A DNA stretch of 47,528 nt from Silene noctiflora (lineage: Eukaryota; Streptophyta; Magnoliopsida; Caryophyllales; Caryophyllaceae): positions 76,733 through 124,260 of the forward strand of contig VHZZ01000534.1 in assembly GCA_009801015.1 (NCBI GenBank), given 5' to 3'. The position numbers and the translations under genes are program-made. How positions within the stretch are numbered: the first letter of the stretch is position 1; each line of letters begins with the position of its first letter. Below are positions 35,456 through 46,763 of the stretch, in pieces. Below the pieces are notes generated by a model. That model worked only from the letters and a program-made list of their open reading frames with translations. It ran no database searches and had not been told where the DNA came from.

Positions 35456-36218
35456 AGACTCTTTCTGATACAAATAAGAAAAATAGAAATAGATCAAATA
35501 CTCCCAAGGACGGTCCCAAATGCAATAAATGCAAAACTCAAGAAATACCGTCCAATATAATTAGTACACCTATCGCGACATATCGCAAGCATATTGTAAA
35601 ATAAAGTATTTTTTTAATTAGTTTTTCACTAATAATCTAATATGAATCATGATTTTTTGAATGTCGTACTCGTTTTACATGATATTTGTATAAAATTATC
35701 TTATAAAAAGCGATTGAAAAAAATAAGAGGATTCAAGGAGTCATTTACGTTGTCATAATTGTAAAATATTATTCAATATACGAGTCCTATGAAAATCATA
35801 ATTTAATTTTTGGTATAAATGTTGGATGACGTGAATCACTTAAAAAGTAGTTATTTTTGTGTTTTAAGTGGGATTACTATTAGTCTATCACCATAAGTCC
35901 ATATAACACATCCCTAAAATCAAAATTGACCAATTTTTATAATTATTCCTATACTGAATTAAGAAACAAAAACTTATCACACACTCGATTAAATATTTTA
36001 CATGAATTAGGAGTTGAAATTTTCTAAAATCTATAAAATGATTGTATATAGTTTATATGCCGTAATCGTTCATAATCGGCCAATTGATAGATAATAAGCT
36101 CAAACACTTCAACAATTTATTACTAAGTTATTGAAACACCACTTTTATCTTAAATCTTTTATGTTCTTCATAATCGTTCTATCATTGTTAATCATGATTT
36201 AAAATGACTTTTATATAT
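35456..36218. other. Intergenic, no gene seen
   Basis: AT-rich, no credible frame. Confidence 0.45.
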
Positions 36219-36220
36219 TA

Positions 36221-36478
36221 CTTCCTCCATTCAACTCCACACTGCACATTTGTTTTTTCACGTTTCTCAATGCTTATATTACGCGGTAAATATCTTTAAC
36301 TACGTATTTGCAAAAATTATAAAAGTTAAATATTTTTAATGTATTTCTAAAGACGAATTAAACAAGATCTTACATGAATATATTTTCACTTACGTATTAA
36401 GAGAAAATCGAACTGGAAGGCTCACTTGTGAATAGTGTACAAAATAGAAATGTGTAGTGTGGAGTTAAATGGAGGTAG
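36221..36478. mobile_element. Stowaway MITE with well-kept 30-bp ends and TA target site
   Basis: The left end CTTCCTCCATTCAACTCCAC followed by ACTGCACATTT pairs with the right end AAATGTGTAGTGTGGAGTTA followed by AATGGAGGTAG with about three mismatches. TA flanks both sides (36219-36220, 36479-36480). It ends about 660 bp upstream of the WRKY start codon. Confidence 0.85.
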
Positions 36479-36579
36479 TATATATTACAATTCATTTATA
36501 TTATTTCACCCTGGTTAACTCTTTTTACTACTTTATTTAAATTATAAAATCGTCTTATATACCGTACTTCATTAAACTA

Positions 36580-36790
36580 AGGTTATGTTTTTTTCGGCCG
36601 AAAGCCTAGAAGTAACTAAACTGAATTGAGCTGAATTGAACTATGCTATGTTCTTTCTTACGCTCTTTTAAGTTCAATTTAGCTCATCCCATCACAAATT
36701 AACTCTTTATTTCAACTTCATTCGATTTAGTTCAACTTTATTAAGTTCAATTCAGCTGAGCTCAACTCAACTCATATCAACTTGAAAAAT
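36580..36790. mobile_element. MITE with TTTTTTTCGGC ends, copy 3
   Basis: Begins GGTTATGTTTTTTTCGGCCG and is full of GAATTGAGCTGAATTGAACT-type words, with the reverse words (AGTTCAATTCAGCTGAGCTC) in its right half. Confidence 0.55.
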
Positions 36791-36899
36791 AAGAGTCTAA
36801 ATATGGAGTTGAGTAAAAACTAATATAAATTCAAATAAGCTAAAATTATGTCAGAAATAGTACGACCGTAATTAGATAATTAAAAATATTAAAAATATT

Positions 36900-37141
36900 A
36901 AAAATACCAAAATGTGACCGGCATTTGGCAGTATCCAATCAGCCAACCTGTTGTCCACAAATCCACACATAAAATCCCCAACACACCCACCCTTCTCTCT
37001 CTCTCTCTCTCCTTCCCCCACACTTTTTAAACCAAACTATTCTCCCCCCATTCCTCCCTTTCACACTCCTCTTCTCCCTCTAAAATTAACACAAATACTT
37101 CATATTTTTCCCAAAATTTATAAATAATCACTCATACTATA
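36900..37141 (+). promoter_or_regulatory. Proximal promoter and leader of the WRKY gene
   Basis: A CCAAT box (ATCCAATCAG, about 36935) and a (TC)n run at 36994-37011 precede the start codon. CT-rich tracts are common in plant core promoters and leaders. A TATAAATA at 37119-37126 is too close to the ATG to be the TATA box. Confidence 0.5.
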
Positions 37142-39177
37142 ATGTTCAACAACAACATGAATAATAAAAACATTTTCCAAAATAATAATGATAATGAATT
37201 AGTAGTAGTAAAAGAAACAAGTGAAATAATAGGTGGTGAATTAGACAACAACAAGGCTTCTTATTTAACAAGCTACTTTGATGAGTTTTTAGGAATTCCT
37301 TCTTCAGAATTTGGTGGTGCTTCTTCTTTATTTGATCTACTTCCGCCACCGTCTCCGTCTCTGCTGCCATCCTTTTCATCTCATTATATTCATCGGCCAC
37401 AACTATTGGTGGATCCGCCCTTGGTTAACGGAGGAGGAGAATCGTCGGAAGTGGTTGATATTACGAATCCGAATACCCCGAATTCTGCCTCCATTTCTTC
37501 GTGCTCTTCCGATGGGGTTAAGGCTAGTAAAGAACGTGATGAGCTTCAGAGTGACGAGGAGGATGCTGATCAACGGAATCTTGCTCAGCAAGACAAGTCT
37601 ATTAAACAGTAATTTTCTTTTTTTACTACACCATTAGTTTTTTTAAGCGAATAAATCATTTTATTAATAAAAATCATTTAATCAAATACAAATCAGTAAA
37701 AATCAAATAATTTTCAGTATTTAATTATATGAATTTGTTTCAACAAATTTTATTAATCAAATTATTTTGAGATGGAGGAAGTCCGTACAAAATTAAGAAG
37801 TAGTTAATGAAATATCAAACATTTGTTTTCTAAAAACTTTATTTCTCTTCAAAAAAGAATATATATTCGTCGGCTAAAAAAGTATTGATATTTCAAGACA
37901 TTTCTTAATTCTCGAAAATAAAAATGAAAGTCGCTAGTCTTTCATATTGTTTAGTTAATAATATTATCTCGAAAAATACTAAATATAATGTGGAATAAGT
38001 CTAACACGAAGTACTCCGTATGTAATAATGTATGCATTAGTTCGTAAGCTAAGACTTGTCATGTACTGTACTAGTTATACGAATCGAGTTCACATTAAGA
38101 CGGTTTGATACAAGAATTATTCGTGGTGTATATAATACGGAGTAGTATGACTACCCTGTTTGATTTTTGATACTTTAGCTAATTAAGGTGTGAAGTCAAG
38201 CCAGATTTTATGGGGGAAGAAAACAATGTATACTTGGTCAACTGGTTTTGGTTTTTTCTATAGAATTAAATAGGGTAATTACTTAGTCATTAAGGATTTG
38301 GGTTTATATTAATTAATTTGATTGATTAGTTTTAGTTTATATTTGAATATTGTTTGATTGTGGTCGGTTGGTGAATTAGGTTGAAGCCGAAAAAGAAGAA
38401 GCAAAAAAGAGAGAAGGAGCCGCGAGTAGCGTTCATGACGAGAAGTGAAGTCGATCACCTTGATGATGGTTATCGTTGGCGCAAGTACGGCCAGAAGGCC
38501 GTCAAGAATAGCCCTTTTCCACGGTATTCAGATACTCCCTTTGTCTCGGTCATTTGGTCGATCATCAGTATTATTGTTAATGCCAAGTACAATGTGTTTA
38601 CAAGATTTTATTTCGATTTGTGTTTTGTAGGAGCTACTATCGGTGCACTACTTCCGCGTGTGGGGTGAAGAAGAGAGTGGAGAGGTCGTGTGATGACCCA
38701 GCTATCGTAGTGACTACCTACGAGGGTCATCACACACACCCGTGTCCAGTAATGACAAGGGGAGGAGTTGGTTTCGGGATGGCAGGGCTAATCGCGAACC
38801 AAAATCCTCTAAATCAATGTAGCACCGGTTCCACTTCTTTCTCTTTTGGTGGAAACGGTTCTACATTGTCATCATCTCTGATAAACCCCCGTCCCCAATC
38901 TTTTCACCAACAATACCTATACCAACAAAACCAATCTTCATTTCAATCATACTTTCTCGACAACCCAATCCCGTCCTCAATGAGCTTCACTACTCCATCA
39001 ACTGGCGGTAGCGCAAATTCTACTGTAACATCAATGACCTCTGGAAGTGTTGATGATTATCAAAGAAAGTTCCGCGATCAATGTTCTGCCTCCTTGCAGC
39101 AACAGGTTAGGGATGATGGTCTTCTACAAGACATTGTGCCATCACAGATGTGGAATGATCAACCACCTAAAGAGTAA
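37142..39177 (+). CDS. WRKY48: WRKY transcription factor, group IIc, WRKY48-like, three exons
   Basis: Exons 37142-37608, 38380-38523 and 38631-39177 join into 385 residues. Both introns split a codon after its second base. The N-terminus is N-rich ([20 protein letters not shown]). A basic [11 protein letters not shown] stretch (158-168) is a likely nuclear signal. The WRKY domain has WRKYGQK at 189-195 and a zinc finger C209-X4-C214-X23-H238-X-H240, the IIc pattern. Intron 2 sits at the conserved Arg position (PFPR|SYYRC) of this group. Beyond the domain, [20 protein letters not shown] and the C-terminal [13 protein letters not shown] closely resemble Arabidopsis WRKY48, a stress- and pathogen-induced regulator that binds W-boxes, TTGAC[CT]. 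Other IIc members (WRKY23, WRKY71, WRKY57) are less likely because they lack that C-terminal motif. Intron 1 contains a TTGACC site (reverse, about 38237), allowing self or cross regulation. Confidence 0.95.
38533..38630. mobile_element. Stowaway-like MITE end in WRKY intron 2
   Basis: Starting nine bases after the donor (intron 38524-38630), TACTCCCTTTGTCTCGGTCA matches the common TACTCCCTCCGTCTCGGTCA end. The opposite end is not recognisable, so the intron seems made mostly of decayed MITE sequence. Confidence 0.5.
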
Positions 39178-39240
39178 ATCAATCAAATTATACATAGTAT
39201 TTTACATTAAGATTATTATAAGCTGATTTTGTCAACTATG

Positions 39241-39258
39241 TAGTAGTAGTAGTAGTAG
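39241..39258. repeat. (TAG)6 microsatellite in the WRKY 3' flank
   Basis: Six TAG units lie 63 bp after the stop codon, probably in the 3' untranslated region. Confidence 0.95.
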
Positions 39259-40275
39259 ATAAATATATTTCTTTATTCGCTTAATTAGTTAGTTAATTTT
39301 AGCTAATCCTGTCTAATTAATAACTTTTGAAACATTATTAGCTAGCTAGCAAAGATCACTCCATGCATGTTTTTGGAAGAGGAAGAGGAGGATGAAGAAA
39401 ACTCATTATTTTCATCATCACCAAGGAAACCCTATCTCTTGTATGTGGATCATAATCATCTTATTGTATGTTTGATTTTATGTAAATCAAGGTGTTTATT
39501 CCTTATATGAAGAATTTTGATATTAGTTTTGTAGTACTATTTATTTGTGATGAGTTAGTAATTATTGTAACACCGTCTCACATTATAAAATTGCCCTTTA
39601 TATAAAACACACTCGTTTATTAATAATATATATATGCAGTAATATTTATGAAGTAATTTTCATGCTATTGTATTTTGAATGTATGATGTGGTGAATTAAG
39701 AGGGGTAGCTACTAGCTGGGTAAATACTAACTAGGGTTAGGGTTTATGTAAAAGAAAGCATATTATATGAAGGGTGAGGATGCAAGTTTCAGATTTAGCT
39801 TCTCTTTTTGTGTGCAAAGTGATAAATGGTGGAAAATAAAGGAGAGAAGAAAAGAAATGAATTTTGATGAGCTTTGGGACTTGAGCATGTGTGTGTTATT
39901 ATGTGAAATTGATAAGAACAAGGAAACCCTAAAGATGTGAATGGGATATAGGAGTTTCAACTTTGAGAGGTAAGTTATTTATTTCAAGTTTTTCTTTATT
40001 TCTAAATAGAAAATTTTAAAAATTTGATTTTGCTCAATACCGTTTTAAGTTTAAGTTGTCTCATAGCCTTCTTTTATTTCCACCTTTTTTTTAATCAGGT
40101 ATAAAAGCCGTCTTTAATATTGACGGTCTTAAATAAGAAATGATGATCAAATAAATGTCTTGTGCATTGGTAAACATTTTACATTAAATTGATTTATTTG
40201 GCCAATTGATCTAGTTAGTATGTACATTCTAGCTAGTTTAATGTGGAGTATAATCAAAATACTTTTAACTTGCTA
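39259..40275. other. Downstream flank of the WRKY gene, no gene seen
   Basis: Includes a fragment of the GAGACGGTCTCACA family (39570-39600, CACCGTCTCACATTATAAAA). The minus frame at 39763-39960 has no domain. Confidence 0.45.
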
Positions 40276-40383
40276 GTTTTGTTTATTTATTTATTTATTT
40301 TTGTTTTAGAATAAAGGGTGAAAACAGTTTTGTTTATTTATTTATTTATTTATTTATTTTTGTTTTAGAATAAAGGGTGAAAA
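40276..40383. repeat. Tandem duplication of a 51-57-bp (TTTA)n-containing unit
   Basis: Two units, each GTTTTG, then TTTATTTATTTATTT, then TTTTTGTTTTAGAATAAAGG and GTGAAAAC. They differ mainly in TTTA number. ACTTTTAACTTGCTAG stands before the first unit and ACTTTTTAACTTGCTAG after the second, so the outer flanks are also duplicated. Confidence 0.9.
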
Positions 40384-41869
40384 CTTTTTAACTTGCTAGG
40401 TTGATGAGGGTAAGTTGAAGTAGATTAATGTTAGGTAAAACAGTAAGAAAAACAGCTCTATTTGTGTATAAAATATAAATAATCTCCTAGTTTAATTCTA
40501 TTTTGGAGTATCCATTGATGTTGATCTTCTCACTTGGATTTTTTTAGATGTTATTTGTGATAGTTGAATAATTACTAGGTACATAACATTTGGTATACCA
40601 CGTTATTCATGCCGATTTGGCAATCCAAAAAATTCTCAGAATTGGAGGCCAAATTTTTTTATAAGAATTGTGCCCAAAGTATATGGAAAGAACATTATAA
40701 AGTAAATAGGAAGGAGTATTTCTAATTTTGCCGAAAAGCTTACAAAAAATGAGTAAAATAAAGCAATGCCGCAACTTCATTTTCACTATGTACCACTTTT
40801 AAATTATTTATATATTCTCCATCCAATTCAGAATACACAATAATTTAAAAGCAACACTAGAATCGCTATTATTAATATTATAATATTACTTCTAAATTCT
40901 TGTATAAATATGATTGTAAAGTCCACTTACTTATTTCTCATATTGTAGCAAGTAGGGGTGTGAATCGATCCAAACTGGAACCGGAACTGACCAAAACCAG
41001 TTTAAAACGGAACCGATAAGATTGTTTCCGCAATTTGAAATTGACCTCATACTATGTATCTAACTTGTAGCTAGGCATAGAGTATAATTACTTACATAAT
41101 TGAATTTTGCTTGGAATTGGCCAAATTAATGAAAGAATGCTTTGATTTGATCATTTAGTGCAACATCTTTATCCCATACTTACATGTTTTTTATAGCCTT
41201 TTACTTAAATGTGTCAATAATTTATTGCATTTAACTTAAGTGCGACTTACAGTTGGTCTCCCTTAAAACTGCCATATCCATCTTATGTATAAAATGAGTT
41301 AAATATGAATAGGAAGGTAACTTGGTGAGTCAAAAATGTATTTATTTAATTATTTATCTCGTTTTATTATTTAACACGGATAAATTTGTCTTAAGTACAA
41401 ATTTGCGGCTTAAATTATATATGGAGAATCTACTTGTGATGTGTGGTATGGTCTGAGATTTATGGCCGAAATTGTTGTTTGCCATGGTGGTGAGTGGTGA
41501 CATATACTAGAATGCTAATTAGTGATTATTATCATTAATTAAATTTGGTAAACTACATAATCAACTAGCTATCCCTACAATTCATCAACTAGAGTATACT
41601 ATACATCATGATCAACATTTTAATTTTAAAATATTATATTATTTATATTAATTGAATGGTATACATATGTAATTGATGTATCAACCATAATTGAGTCTTT
41701 AGTTATAGCTCATACATGCTTCAATGTCATTAAGGGTGATTAAATTGCGTATGGGGCTATCTATCCGAAGTAATGAAATTGGTAAAGAAATGAAAGAAAA
41801 GATGAAGCATATTATTACGAGTACCAATTAACAACGGTTTTTGTAACGTGCACCAACAATAAAAGGTTT
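40384..41869. other. Intergenic, no gene seen
   Basis: GTAGGGGTGTGAATCGATCC at 40952 resembles one end of a hAT-type MITE, but the other end is not found. No coding region. Confidence 0.4.
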
Positions 41870-42214
41870 TAGGCGTTGTTTGATAAACATCATATTAGGT
41901 GAAATTAGTAGATTTCGGCATAAATAGTAGATTGACCAATCAATTTACTAATTTTATGTGTTTGGTTAACGACATATCCAAATAACATATTGACCGGAAT
42001 CTACTATTTTTGAATATGCTGCTAATAGCAACATATTTCTTTTATACATAAAAATGGTAGATTTGTCCTATAATCTGCTAATTACCAAACACGTTTTCTT
42101 AATTCTGCTAATTTAACTCGATGATCAAACCTGCTGCTAAAATCGGTCAACCGTATTCTGCTAACATTATCTGCTATTGTAAATCTGTTTCTATTGTTAC
42201 CAAACAGGGTCTTA
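41870..42214. mobile_element. MITE with GGCGTTGTTTGAT ends, about 345 bp
   Basis: Left end AGGCGTTGTTTGATAAACAT and right end GTTACCAAACAGGGTCTT are inverted. The interior repeats CTGCTAAT, CTGCTATT and TAGTAGATT in both orientations, so it folds back along most of its length. Confidence 0.7.
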
Positions 42215-42945
42215 AAATGGACATATGGAAAGAATCTAATCAAAAGGTTTAATTTACGCTCATTTTCATAATTTATTATGAAAAGTATTTTTCACTATAT
42301 TAATTTTTATTTAGATCATTAATATGCGTCGAGCAAATACACGTTAGAAGAATCGATCTAATAATAGGCGTAAATTTGAGGTGATTGTTGCTATGGTTTT
42401 AAGCAATTGGCACAAGCATTGTTGGAAACTATAACAAGTAATATGACGTCCATACCAAGAACAAAACAAGTAGTAATACATGCAATAATTCACGTAAATT
42501 TCAACATCATAAACATCATAAAAACTGTTGAAAAGAATATTCATAATAGCTGGAAACTATTATGTAAATTGATATATTATTGTTACCAATTTGCCGTCAC
42601 CTTTCAATCATTTCGACTTTATTTTTCTTTTCGAGCATTATTACACATATTTCCAATTTACAAACTATTAAAATTCAATTCTTTTCTTTGAATTGGTGGA
42701 TATAGGAATCCTTTGCCAAAAAAATCCAAAAAAGTAACATTTAGATTGTGGTGGTAATATTCTTTAATTTTCCATATATATAAGTCAAAAGTGAGATCCT
42801 TTTTTTTTTTTTTTATTAGTGAATTAATTGCATTTTTAGCATATAGATACGCATGATCACGGTATATACTAGGGAACATACATGAATGTATCAATTATGC
42901 TACTACAAATCTACTAGTCCAAGGCTAATTTCTTGTCATATCAAG
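42215..42945. other. Intergenic, no gene seen
   Basis: Short frames on both strands at 42344-42894 overlap one another without domains. Confidence 0.45.
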
Positions 42946-43113
42946 TACTCGTTCTGTTTCGGTCAATTGTTGTCCTTTGGTTTGGCACAAAAACCTAGAA
43001 AATAGGTGTGAACCAATTATAAAATGATAAGTGGACCAAATTGGATTTGAAGAATCAAATTATTCATCAAATGTATTCCCCAAATAGAAAGGATAGCAAC
43101 CGAGACACCTGGA
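42946..43113. mobile_element. Stowaway-type MITE, diverged
   Basis: Left end TACTCGTTCTGTTTCGGTCA with ATTGTTGTCCTTTGG pairs with AAAGGATAGCAACCGAGACA on the right. The outermost right bases have decayed. Confidence 0.55.
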
Positions 43114-44550
43114 AATGAAATAAAATAACAAATAACTAAATGGTTCAATTGTGTACTCTTTATGAAAGCTATATTAGGCAAGATTGCAAGACTGCAAGTC
43201 CACTAGTATTGTCTAGACTAGGGATGATTAAATCAACTTTTTGATTAAGACAGTGATGAAAATTTGTCGAGTACAACTAGACAATCGGTCGCTTCATTCT
43301 AGGTTTGACAGAATTCAAGTCAGATTGAGCCGGGTCGGATCATTCCGGTTCAAGTTATCATTGTGTATGTTATGTATCAAGTTATTTAGGGATAATAACA
43401 TATTTGCAACAATAAACATTTGCGTCTAGTCATATTTGTCGGGTCAATTCGACATGCAATCAAAATCTGTTCCTCAGTTTGGATGACAGGTTTCCACAGT
43501 TTAGTAGAGTTATAGTTGCTAGCTATTGTTTTTCGGAAAATTTGTCATTTGTGTTTACGTCTGATTAGCGAGGGCTTGTATGATTGTGTAGGAACTAGGA
43601 AGTAATCACTCGGAATGATTTCTCATTTGATGAATTCAACAAAGCGAGGTTCTCTTTCGCTGAGACTGATTCAAAAAACATCACAGTATACCCAACATGT
43701 TGATAGCAGAAGTGCAGGGTAGTACAGGTAGATCAATCGAGAACATACTTGCACACCAGCAACTTTAATTTCTCGCTTACAGGGAGAATATCCAGCCCAA
43801 TACGTTCAGTATGCTAATGTTGAGCATGATTAGTAGCAGTGTAGCTCAAGCATAATAACCAGCAGGATTCGGACATGACATTTTTCACCCTACAACCTGA
43901 ACAATAGGCCGAAATAACATCAGTTGTCGTTTAGAAGACTATAGGACAATATTTTCACAAAGAAAAATACAAAATCACAAGTGGGGTGTCTGTTGTCTAA
44001 GCAGCCACCCAAGGGAATATGTTAAAGCAAGTAGACTAGCCTGAGGCAACTTGTAAAGATGCAAGATGAAATGTAGAGCTCCCTTGATGTAACTAACAAT
44101 GCGTAAAAGAGCTCGGATCTGGAAGAAAAGATGTCGCATGACATAAGAAACATTGGAGTATCCTGTGTTGGGGCCTTTGGCGTAAACTGTTGAAATAGTT
44201 TATATGTATCAGCATAGCAGCAAAACAAATTCAATGTCAAGGATTCAATCTACCACAAAATCCTTATTCTACCCAGCAAAAATATGGGAGTAATTTTCAT
44301 TGGCAATATGCACATGCCCACACGTAAATGGGTTCAATAAAAAAAAAAAACCACTTTTACAATCTAGGAAATAATGTACCTGAGCATTTGGTTCCCTAGA
44401 CCTCAAGGATGAGCCGGATACTGGAATCCGTTTTATTCAGAACAACCACTCCAATAAAAGGGTTACCTGATCAAGAAATTAAATAGCATCTCAACAGAAT
44501 GACAGCCGCATACAACTGATTACAACGGAGAATCATGTAGATCAGAAATG
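43114..44550. other. Intergenic or non-coding, no gene supported
   Basis: Less AT-rich than its surroundings between 43700 and 44300, resembling untranslated exon sequence, but no frame on either strand carries a recognisable domain. Confidence 0.35.
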
Positions 44551-45864
44551 CAAAACTGCAATTGCAGCAGTGATGGTTGTGATTGACTAACTTGCTGGGT
44601 AGGAGTAGCTTGAAGACTCTGCTGAGCTAGTGGCTGCAGCTGTTAAGCTGGTGATTTCTGTTGCTGAACGAGTAATTTTGAGTCGTTAATTTTCCCCAAT
44701 TTCAAAATAAAAATGGTAAACTGTCACCATAAATGTGATGATATGAATATCTTCTCACCCTACTCTTAACAGTGGCACTATTATTAATAGTAACTGTGAT
44801 AATCGAGGGATGTATGCTCCGTCAAGTTACATTTAGCTGGAGATGTTTTAGCAGCAACTGCAGCTCCAAGCGGTGCCAAAGTTGTGGAAGATGGTCATCA
44901 ATGGCTGGTCCAACATGAGAGACGCTAACAGTTGTACATGCCTCCCCTGCACAACTGTGACTGCAATAGTTCAGGAAAGTGTTCAAGCAATTATATAAAA
45001 TCAAGTACATTCATGATCACAAAAGACTGAAAGAAATAGGATACACAGTAACGAAATCAAGCAGATTGCAATTGAATAAGGCTGCCACCCGAAACTACAA
45101 CAACAACATTATCCATGTGTTTCAAGGGTTATTACACACATTGGCGACAGAGAAACATCAGAGGGAAGTTGCCAACCCTTACTTGTGTTGAAGTACAAGA
45201 AGCGGAAATAGATCCAGCAACGAACCTCTTCTTATTCCTCATACTGCATCAGTCTGCTTGTCCTGGCAGTTGGAATACAACAACATGCATCTTACTACTC
45301 AGCAGTCTACACTCACCAGTCACACCGATAGTCCAAGACTAGAATTTACATGTTTCGTAACAAGACTGTGGACTACTTAAATTTGACATAACCTGAGCTG
45401 TTCTTTCATCAATTTATATATACATATCGGAAACTTTCTTATCCCGAGCCAAATATTCATATCATCTACTCACTGGCAGTCTGACACAATCAGATGAAGA
45501 TAAATCCCGCCTCATATTGCCAGCAAAATTACTAATCATGTGCCTATGGAAAAGATCCAGAAAGCATTCAGTGTTTAAAATCACAGAGAATCGGAATGCT
45601 CCTTAGTTTTCACACACTATTCGATTACTCCCTCCATTTACCGATTTGGCGTCCCCTCAACGGCCTCCTCCTTGCCTTTGTTCTCTTTATAAACGTAGAT
45701 GTTTTTGTGTACTCAGATATATAACGGAGCAATTATTATTTTCACTGATCATTAATTTCGTTGATTGCCACAACAGCTTCTACGAAAAGAACAAATTCTA
45801 CCGTTTGCGGCCTTGCAGGAATAGATGAAACTGGTGCATTACCAAACCTCGGACTAATTGGGTG
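44551..45864 (-). pseudogene. Degenerate exon-like fragments of an unidentified minus-strand gene
   Basis: On the minus strand several short blocks look like exons with splice signals. 45802-45864 follows TTTTTTTTCAG and reads HPISPRFGNAPVSSIPARPQ. 45474-45543 follows TTTTCCATAG, reads AHMISNFAGNMRRDLSSSDC and ends at GTGAGT. A block ending at 45183 reads RFVAGSISASCTSTQ before GTAAGG. A block starting at 44960 follows TTGCAG. 44551-44672 reads LQPLAQQSLQATPTQQVSQS, glutamine-rich. They do not join into one frame, and stops occur (TAA inside the Q-rich block, TGA before RFVAGS). The composition suggests a Q- and S-rich nuclear co-regulator, but I do not recognise the family. A non-coding transcript is the alternative. 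Confidence 0.3.
45625..45735. mobile_element. Possible Stowaway-like MITE
   Basis: ATTACTCCCTCCATTTACCG at 45625 is a good Stowaway-type end; ATAACGGAGCAATTAT at about 45721 is a weak inverted partner. It would lie in an intron of the degenerate minus-strand gene. Confidence 0.4.
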
Positions 45865-46590
45865 CTGAAAAAAAAGATACATGTATTGGAAAACGACACC
45901 ATATATTCTGTGGCCACCCAAAAACTGATATTCAGAGGTTCATCAAACTGAGTATTATCAGGAAGCAGAATAATTGAGCATCACTCCCTTTGTGTGCCTT
46001 ATGTTCCAGTATTTATCGTCAATCACAAATTAAACAAACAATAACTCTTAACGCTGGATTTTATAGCTGTCTTAACAAGCGATTGTCCCAAAAGTGAAGA
46101 ACATACTGCTCCTAAACGACAATCCATAGGTAATCGAGCTCGATAACTTGCTATGCTGTTACAAATGGCTGCAGTCCTGTGTCATCCGAAAACAGCCTGC
46201 TTCTTAAGGTACACACTGAGCTACAGTCACTGTAAGTCCCACTTCCAGTTATGTTAAATTGTACAAATTGATACCGAGTACTTAAACCTGTGGTATGGGA
46301 CTTAATTATGGATCGGGCCTAAATCGTCCCATTAACTAACACGATCATTATTCAACTACTTTAACGAGACGCTTCTGTTTCACAACGACTCATACCATAA
46401 TCTGAATTAGAGAGCATAATATATTACAAATTTACGAAAATTCAATTCAATCAAAATCGACATTAGCAAATAGCAACACCAATTAATAAAATTTGACAAT
46501 AACTAAATCCAAAATAAATTTGGTAAAATATCCAAAATTTGGTGAAAATCAAAATTCCAAAATCTACGCACAATCAGTTTTGATCTACGT
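45865..46590. other. Intergenic, upstream of the exonuclease-like gene
   Basis: No coding region recognised on either strand. Confidence 0.4.
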
Positions 46591-46594
46591 CTTT

Positions 46595-46763
46595 TGTGGG
46601 CTACAAACAAACAGGTTTGTACAGGCCCAGCCCAATTCCAAGTCCATAAAAAGTCAACAACATATCTACCGTCTTCAACATGCTTCCCTCCTCTATATCA
46701 AACCCTTCAAAACCCTCGCAGAATCACAGTTACTCGCCCCACTCAAAAACCCGACCCGTAACC
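46595..46763 (+). promoter_or_regulatory. Promoter-proximal region of the exonuclease-like gene
   Basis: TGGGCT at 46597-46602 and GGCCCAGCCCA at 46624-46634 are site II type motifs. CTCTATATC near 46693 could serve as a TATA element about 70 bp before the ATG. Transcription start is not determined. Confidence 0.5.
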
